Shown: one piece after another, positions 59,808 to 64,000 of the stretch | Layout: every line of letters starts with the position of its first letter | Position numbering within the stretch: the first letter of the stretch is position 1 | Origin: Streptomyces sp. NBC_01298 | GTDB lineage: Bacteria; Actinomycetota; Actinomycetes; Streptomycetales; Streptomycetaceae | Reading direction: 5' to 3' | Length of the DNA: 64,000 nucleotides | NCBI RefSeq assembly: GCF_035978755.1 | Contig: NZ_CP108414.1 | Location: forward strand, 5,952,001 to 6,016,000 | Position numbers and translations under genes: made by a program | Notes under the pieces: generated by a model | The model's database searches: none | What the model was told of the DNA's origin: nothing | The model's input: only the letters and a program-made list of their open reading frames with translations

Positions 59808-61213
59808 GCGTCCCCCTCCCTCGGCCCGTCGGGCCACTCGTGCACCGGTCGGTGCCCCTGCCGGTCCTGCTGATCCTGCTGATCCTGCCGGTCCTGCGGC
59901 GACGGCAGCGCTTCGGCCGTCGCCCACTGGTAGCGGAGCACCGCCTGCTCGGCGGCCCGCAGATCGCAGGGCGCGCTCCACAGCATCCGCCGGGCGGTGT
60001 CGTACCGCTCCATCAGCAGCGGATCCTCCGCCATGCCGAGCCGCGCCACCTTCGCCTTGTAGGCGTCGAGCCGTCCGCGCAGCTCCGCCCGCACGGCCAG
60101 GGGAGCCGTCACCGCGGTCAACGATTCGCGGGCCCGCAGCAGTTCCTCCTCGGCCCGCTCCTCCAAGGACTCCAGCAGCGGCGACAGCCGGTGCCACTGG
60201 GCCCGGCGCCGGTACTCGGCCGCCGCCGACAGCTGCTCCTGCAGCGCCGTCGGCGGGCCGCTCACCGCGGGCACCTCGGACGCCGCGATCTTCGCCAGCA
60301 CCTCGCCACGGGCCACCCGGGCCTCCGCCAGGGTCCGGTCGGCCCGCGAGAGCAGGTCCCGCAGCCCGATCAGCCGCTGCTCGGCGTCCTGCCGGACGTC
60401 CAGCACCGCCTCGACCTCCCGGCGTACGTCCTCCAGCGCGAGCGCGGCCCGGTCGTAGCGCCCGGTGTCCGGACGGCCGCCCCCCGGCGCGGAACTCCCG
60501 GCCACGGAGAACCAGAACGCCAGCGGGTCCTCGATCACCCGGGCCCGCAGGTCCGCCAGCTCGGCCGTGATGGCCTCCAGGTCGTCCCCCGAGGGGTGTT
60601 CCCCCGGCCGGACCCCCACCGAGTGGGCGAGGCCGCGGGTGCGGTGCAGTTCGGCGGAGAGCAGATCGATCCGGGCGGGCAGCGCCGACCAGACGGAGTC
60701 CGCGGCGACCACCACGTCCAGGGAGCTCGCGTACAGCTCGTTCATGCGGGACACCAGCTCGGCCAGGGAGAACCGCTCGGCGAGCGGGGCCCCCTCCACG
60801 GCGGCGCCGGAGATCAGCACCCCGGGCCCGCGCAGCCGGTCCGTCAGCTCGACCAGGTCCTCGCGGCTCGGCCAGCGGCGCCGCTCACGGATCTCCCGGG
60901 CGGCGCCCAGCGCCCCGCTGTAGGCGTCGAAGTAGCGCCACAGCCGGGTGATGGCCGCGTCGGCCTCGGCCCAGCGCTCCTTGGTGACCCCGGTCAGCCC
61001 GGCGCCCTCCAGGAGCCGTCGGCCGGAGTGGTCCTGGAGCGCGAGCAGCGAGGTCTCGACGGCCTCGTGCTCCGCGCCCAGCCGGGCCAGCGCACGGTCC
61101 ACGCCGTCCCGGTCCATCACCGCCGGCTGCGTCCCCAAAGGCTGCGTTCCCCAAGGATGGGACTCCACCGATTCCGCCTCCGGTCTCGTGACATCGGGCT
61201 CAGAATCCGACAC
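59804..61213 (-). CDS. Coiled-coil protein of the pknG operon, unknown function
   Basis: A 469-residue soluble, mostly helical protein with long heptad-like stretches (LRDLLSRADRTLAEARVARGEVLAKIA; LEERAEEELLRARESL). No enzyme motif or membrane helix is seen. It overlaps the kinase gene by four bases. Its role may be scaffolding between sensor and kinase. This is inference from operon position. Confidence 0.6.
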   Translation of the reverse strand: MSDSEPDVTRPEAESVESHPWGTQPLGTQPAVMDRDGVDRALARLGAEHEAVETSLLALQDHSGRRLLEGAGLTGVTKERWAEADAAITRLWRYFDAYSGALGAAREIRERRRWPSREDLVELTDRLRGPGVLISGAAVEGAPLAERFSLAELVSRMNELYASSLDVVVAADSVWSALPARIDLLSAELHRTRGLAHSVGVRPGEHPSGDDLEAITAELADLRARVIEDPLAFWFSVAGSSAPGGGRPDTGRYDRAALALEDVRREVEAVLDVRQDAEQRLIGLRDLLSRADRTLAEARVARGEVLAKIAASEVPAVSGPPTALQEQLSAAAEYRRRAQWHRLSPLLESLEERAEEELLRARESLTAVTAPLAVRAELRGRLDAYKAKVARLGMAEDPLLMERYDTARRMLWSAPCDLRAAEQAVLRYQWATAEALPSPQDRQDQQDQQDRQGHRPVHEWPDGPREGDA

Positions 61214-61218
61214 CGGCC

Positions 61219-62304
61219 TCAGTCCCGGTACTTGGGAGCGGGCGGACCGGCCACGCCGGGCAGCACGGGTTCCAGATGGTGCTTGTAGGCCGCCATCCAG
61301 GGGCTGGCGGCGCCGCCGGCGCGGTAGTCCTCCAGCACCTTGTTGACCCGGCGCACCAGGTCACCGGCGTCCTTGTTCATGGCCACCCCGTAGAACTCCT
61401 TGGTGAACGGGGAGCCGACCAGCCTGACCGACGGGTCCTGCGCGGCCTGTCCGGCGGCGAGGGCGTTGTCGGTGATGATGCCGTCCACCTCGCCCAACTG
61501 CAGCCGGACCAGGCAGTCGAGCTGGTTGGGCACGCTGACGGGGACGGCGCCGTAGGACTGGGCGGCCAGGGCCGCCTCCGCCGTGGAACCGGCCGCCGTG
61601 CAGATGCGGCGGCCCTTCAGCGAGGCGTCGTAGCCGGTGATCGTCGAGTCCTTGGGGGCCAGCACCTGCTGCCCGGCCTCGAAGTACGCCGTCGAGAAGG
61701 CGACTTCCTCCAGCCGCTTGCAGTTGACGGTCATCGTGCGCACGACGATGTCGACGGTGCCGTCCTTGAGCGCGGGGATGCGCTGGCTGGTGGGGATGGC
61801 CCGGTAGATGACCTTGCCGTCCGTGCCGAATATGTCCTTCGCTATGGCCTGGACCAGGGCGATGTCGAAGCCGTCGAGCTCCCCGGCCGGGTTGCGGTAG
61901 CCCCATTTGAAGCTGTTCTGGTCCACGCCCGCGACGAGGTGGCCCGTGGCGCGGATCCGCTCGATGGCCGAGCCGTCCAGCCCGTTGGGGCGCAGGCTCG
62001 CCTCGGGGTTCTCACAGGTGTCCGCGGGTGCCTGCGGAGCGACGGCCATCCTGGCCGGTTCGCGCACCAGTGAGGAGCCCCCCGGGCCGCCCGGGGCCGC
62101 CTGGGCCAGGGGCAGCAGCACGGCGGCGGCCGTCAGCGCGCAGGCCGCGGCCATCGCACCGACCCCGCCCCAGCCGCGCAGCCGGCGCGTCAGCCGCCGC
62201 AGGCCGCGTACGTCCGCGCCCTCGGCGGAGGCCTCCGCAGAGGCCTCCGCGGCGCCCTCGGAGCCCATGACCGCGTGCTTCACCCGTCCCGGCATCGCTC
62301 TCAC
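61219..62304 (-). CDS. glnH: GlnH-like extracytoplasmic amino-acid sensor
   Basis: A 361-residue solute-binding protein of the glutamine/aspartate family (SBP type 3): GHLVAGVDQNSFKWGYRNPAGELDGFDIALVQAIAKDIFG, IPALKDGTVDIVVRTMT and VDGIITDNALAAG. A 55-residue cytoplasmic N-terminus precedes one hydrophobic helix (MAAACALTAAAVLLPLAQAA). There is no lipobox cysteine, so it is probably a membrane-anchored protein instead of the lipoprotein form seen in mycobacteria. No ABC permease or ATPase is nearby. GTG at 62304 overlaps the upstream stop. Confidence 0.8.
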   Translation of the reverse strand: MRAMPGRVKHAVMGSEGAAEASAEASAEGADVRGLRRLTRRLRGWGGVGAMAAACALTAAAVLLPLAQAAPGGPGGSSLVREPARMAVAPQAPADTCENPEASLRPNGLDGSAIERIRATGHLVAGVDQNSFKWGYRNPAGELDGFDIALVQAIAKDIFGTDGKVIYRAIPTSQRIPALKDGTVDIVVRTMTVNCKRLEEVAFSTAYFEAGQQVLAPKDSTITGYDASLKGRRICTAAGSTAEAALAAQSYGAVPVSVPNQLDCLVRLQLGEVDGIITDNALAAGQAAQDPSVRLVGSPFTKEFYGVAMNKDAGDLVRRVNKVLEDYRAGGAASPWMAAYKHHLEPVLPGVAGPPAPKYRD

Positions 62305-63707
62305 CTGTACTCCGAAAGCCTGCGCCCGATGCCGAGCAGGGCGGCCACCGCGCCGACGACCGCCAGGGCCGCCGTACCTGTCACCAAACCGTCGAGCGCC
62401 CCGAGCCCGTCCCGCGCCGCCCGGGTGAACTCGTGCTGCTCGTGGACCACGGCCTCCTCCAGCGAGGCGTCCACCGTGTCGAAGGCGGTTCCCGTGGGCT
62501 TCGGATGGTCCTTGTCGCCGATGACCTGCCCGACGGCGCCCTGGTAGTCGCCCATCAAGTCGGTCGCCCGGGCCGCCGCGTGGAGTCCCTTCCACTGCCG
62601 TACGCCCTCCGCGGCGCGGGCCACCGGTTCGCGGCCGGCCGCGTCGTCGGCCAGCTTCGCCGCCAACGCCAGGCCCGCGTCCAGGTCCTTCATGTCGTTC
62701 GCGTAGTCCACGTCGTACTTGTCGGACTTCTTGTCCTCGGCCAGTACGGCGCCGCGCGAGACCAGGGTCAGGTTCTCGTTGGCCCGCGCCTGGAGCGAGG
62801 CGATCCGCGCGTCGTTGAGCACCTTGAGCGACTCCTGCCCGTCCGTGCGGGCCTCGCTCAGTCCCGACCGGGCGACCGTGTGCCCGGCGGCCAGCCACAG
62901 CAGCAGCACCAGCGAGGCGGTGGTCGCGGCGACGAGCCCGTGGTTGAAGACGCGGTTCGTGCGGCGGTAGTTGCGCCGCTGGACCACGACCAGGGCGGCG
63001 AGGGCGAGCAGACCCGCCCCGAGCGAGCCCAGGGGCAGTGCGCGGGCCTCGTCGTAGTCCGTGTAGAGCCGGCCGGTCTCCGCCTCGTAGAGCCGCTGCG
63101 CGGCGGGCAGCAACTGGGTGCTCATCTGCTCGTTCGCGTACCGGAGGTAGGCGCCGCCGAGCGGCAGGCCCTGCTTGTTGGTGGCCCGGGCCTGCTCGAT
63201 CAGCCCGGCGTAGCGGGGGAGCTGCTCGCTCAGCAGGGTGATCTGCTTGCGGGAGTCCTCGCCGGCCGTGGTGCTGGCGGCCGCGTTCACCAGCAGCCGG
63301 GACGCGTTGGCTATGTCCTTCTCGTACCGGCTGCGGACCTCGCGGGGCTCCTGGCCGAGCGCGAGGAAACCGCTGGAGGAGGCGGTGTCGGCGTCCGCGA
63401 GGGAGCGGTAGATGCTCGCCGCGTCGGCGCTCAGGGGCTGGCTGCGGCCCACGACGTCGTCGGCGGCGGCGACCCGGCCGGAGATCTCCCAGCCGGCCAC
63501 CGCGCCGAACAGCAGGACCAGTGCGGCCAGGGCCGCCCCGATGATCCGCAGCCGGCCGGGCTCGGTGGTGGCGGCCGCGCGCAGCCGCTCCACGCCCTCG
63601 GCCCAGGCGGTGCCCCGCCGGGGCAGCCCGTCGGGCGGCGGCGCCGGCGGCCCGGAGGACGCCGGGACGACGCCGCCGGGCGCGGGCGCGCGTGATGTGA
63701 TGGCCAC
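62301..63707 (-). CDS. glnX: GlnX-like four-helix membrane signal transducer
   Basis: A 468-residue membrane protein with hydrophobic helices near 54-75, 235-255, 270-292 and 440-462. Two helical extracytoplasmic regions lie between the first and second and between the third and fourth. This matches GlnX, which in mycobacteria links the binding protein GlnH to PknG so that extracellular aspartate and glutamate control GarA. First gene of the operon. GlnX identity is by topology and context only. Confidence 0.7.
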   Translation of the reverse strand: MAITSRAPAPGGVVPASSGPPAPPPDGLPRRGTAWAEGVERLRAAATTEPGRLRIIGAALAALVLLFGAVAGWEISGRVAAADDVVGRSQPLSADAASIYRSLADADTASSSGFLALGQEPREVRSRYEKDIANASRLLVNAAASTTAGEDSRKQITLLSEQLPRYAGLIEQARATNKQGLPLGGAYLRYANEQMSTQLLPAAQRLYEAETGRLYTDYDEARALPLGSLGAGLLALAALVVVQRRNYRRTNRVFNHGLVAATTASLVLLLWLAAGHTVARSGLSEARTDGQESLKVLNDARIASLQARANENLTLVSRGAVLAEDKKSDKYDVDYANDMKDLDAGLALAAKLADDAAGREPVARAAEGVRQWKGLHAAARATDLMGDYQGAVGQVIGDKDHPKPTGTAFDTVDASLEEAVVHEQHEFTRAARDGLGALDGLVTGTAALAVVGAVAALLGIGRRLSEYR

Positions 63708-63903
63708 CCTGACCTCCCCCTCGGTCCTTCGTGCTTCGCAGCAGTATGGCCTTAGTGGCGGTCCTCCACAGCACCCGGTCCGGGATCAGGCACGATCCGC
63801 CCCGATCCGTCCCCGGTCCTGCCCCGGCCGGTCCCCCCGTCCGCTCCGCCCCTTCACCGTCAGTACGCCCTGCGGCCCGTGATGGTTCCGGATCGGGCGC
63901 GGT

Positions 63904-64000
63904 TCATCCGAAATGGGCACGGAGCTTCCCGTAGGCCTCGGGTCCGGGGCCCAGGGCGTCCAGGCCCAGCAGGCCGGCGCCCAGTACCGGCGGGGCCGTC
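63904..64000 (-). CDS. C-terminal end of a probable N-acetylglucosamine kinase (BadF/BcrA type)
   Basis: The last 31 codons of a leftward gene enter from the right edge, ending at 63904. They read PPVLGAGLLGLDALGPGPEAYG and KLRAHFG, similar to the C-terminus of streptomycete N-acetylglucosamine / BadF-type kinases. The rest lies outside the window. Confidence 0.5.
   Translation of the reverse strand, partial: TAPPVLGAGLLGLDALGPGPEAYGKLRAHFG

Overview
The window is high-GC actinobacterial chromosome, almost certainly Streptomyces. The core genes are typical of that genus: mshB (mycothiol), a dynA/dynB dynamin pair beside an SSB gene, ettA, a group II truncated haemoglobin, and a glnX-glnH-pknG-type signalling operon. 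No transposase, integrase, phage gene or CRISPR array was seen.

Layout. About 0-3.6 kb holds housekeeping or secreted genes: an edge-truncated exported protein, a prokaryotic phospholipase A2, a broken metallophosphoesterase, mshB and a methyltransferase. About 3.6-37.9 kb is one large accessory biosynthetic region of four transcription units. (A) A leftward, almost wholly overlapping nine-gene operon (12.5 to 3.6 kb): AurF-type diiron oxygenase, two nucleoside-diphosphate-kinase-fold proteins flanking an acetyl-xylan-esterase-type hydrolase, MOSC protein, cupin-like protein, HAD phosphatase, CYTH protein, nucleotidyltransferase-like protein and a PLP aminotransferase-fold protein. (B) A rightward operon (12.97 to about 27 kb): a 22-residue peptide gene, a strong hairpin, a glutamine-dependent asparagine-synthetase-like enzyme with an extra C-terminal domain, CPBP protease, MNT-type nucleotidyltransferase, PqqD-like peptide-recognition protein, NagA-like amidohydrolase, Bfd-like [2Fe-2S] protein, methyltransferase-like protein, MFS exporter, ATP-grasp ligase, LuxC/PaaK-like fusion, second MFS protein and a SARP-NB-ARC regulator. 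(C) A leftward A-PCP / type II thioesterase / P450 cassette (30.7 to 26.8 kb). (D) A rightward operon (30.8 to 37.9 kb): cysteine-synthase-fold PLP enzyme, ATP-grasp, MFS, ATP-grasp, glutathione-synthetase-like ATP-grasp and a glutathionylspermidine-synthetase-like ligase. A tRNA-Arg(UCU) gene bounds the region at 38.3 kb. From 38.7 kb to the right edge everything is core genome.

Main interpretation (inference). The 22-aa peptide keeps the exact spacing of a lasso-peptide leader (Tyr-x2-Pro-x-Ala-x3-Gly-x5-Ser-x), but only Gly-Val follows where a core should begin. There is no transglutaminase-type leader protease, and the asparagine-synthetase homologue keeps its glutaminase cysteine. A normal lasso product is therefore impossible. 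The peptide could instead be a ribosomal carrier or scaffold, recognised by the PqqD-like protein, whose C-terminus is amidated or extended and later released. Five ATP-grasp-type ligases, a stand-alone A-PCP/P450 module that may make a beta-hydroxy amino acid, and a set of phosphoryl-transfer enzymes point to a small, heavily modified peptide or aminoacyl product. I do not recognise this combination as a described pathway.

The right part holds dynA-dynB-ssb, a TQXA-type surface protein lacking its thioester cysteine, a PAP2-diacylglycerol-kinase fusion, ettA and a thioesterase, a truncated haemoglobin, a methyltransferase, a PadR regulator with its membrane protein, and a leftward Ser/Thr signalling operon (glnX-glnH-coiled-coil-pknG-PP2C-vWA-FHA). 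The C-terminal end of a probable N-acetylglucosamine kinase lies at the right edge.
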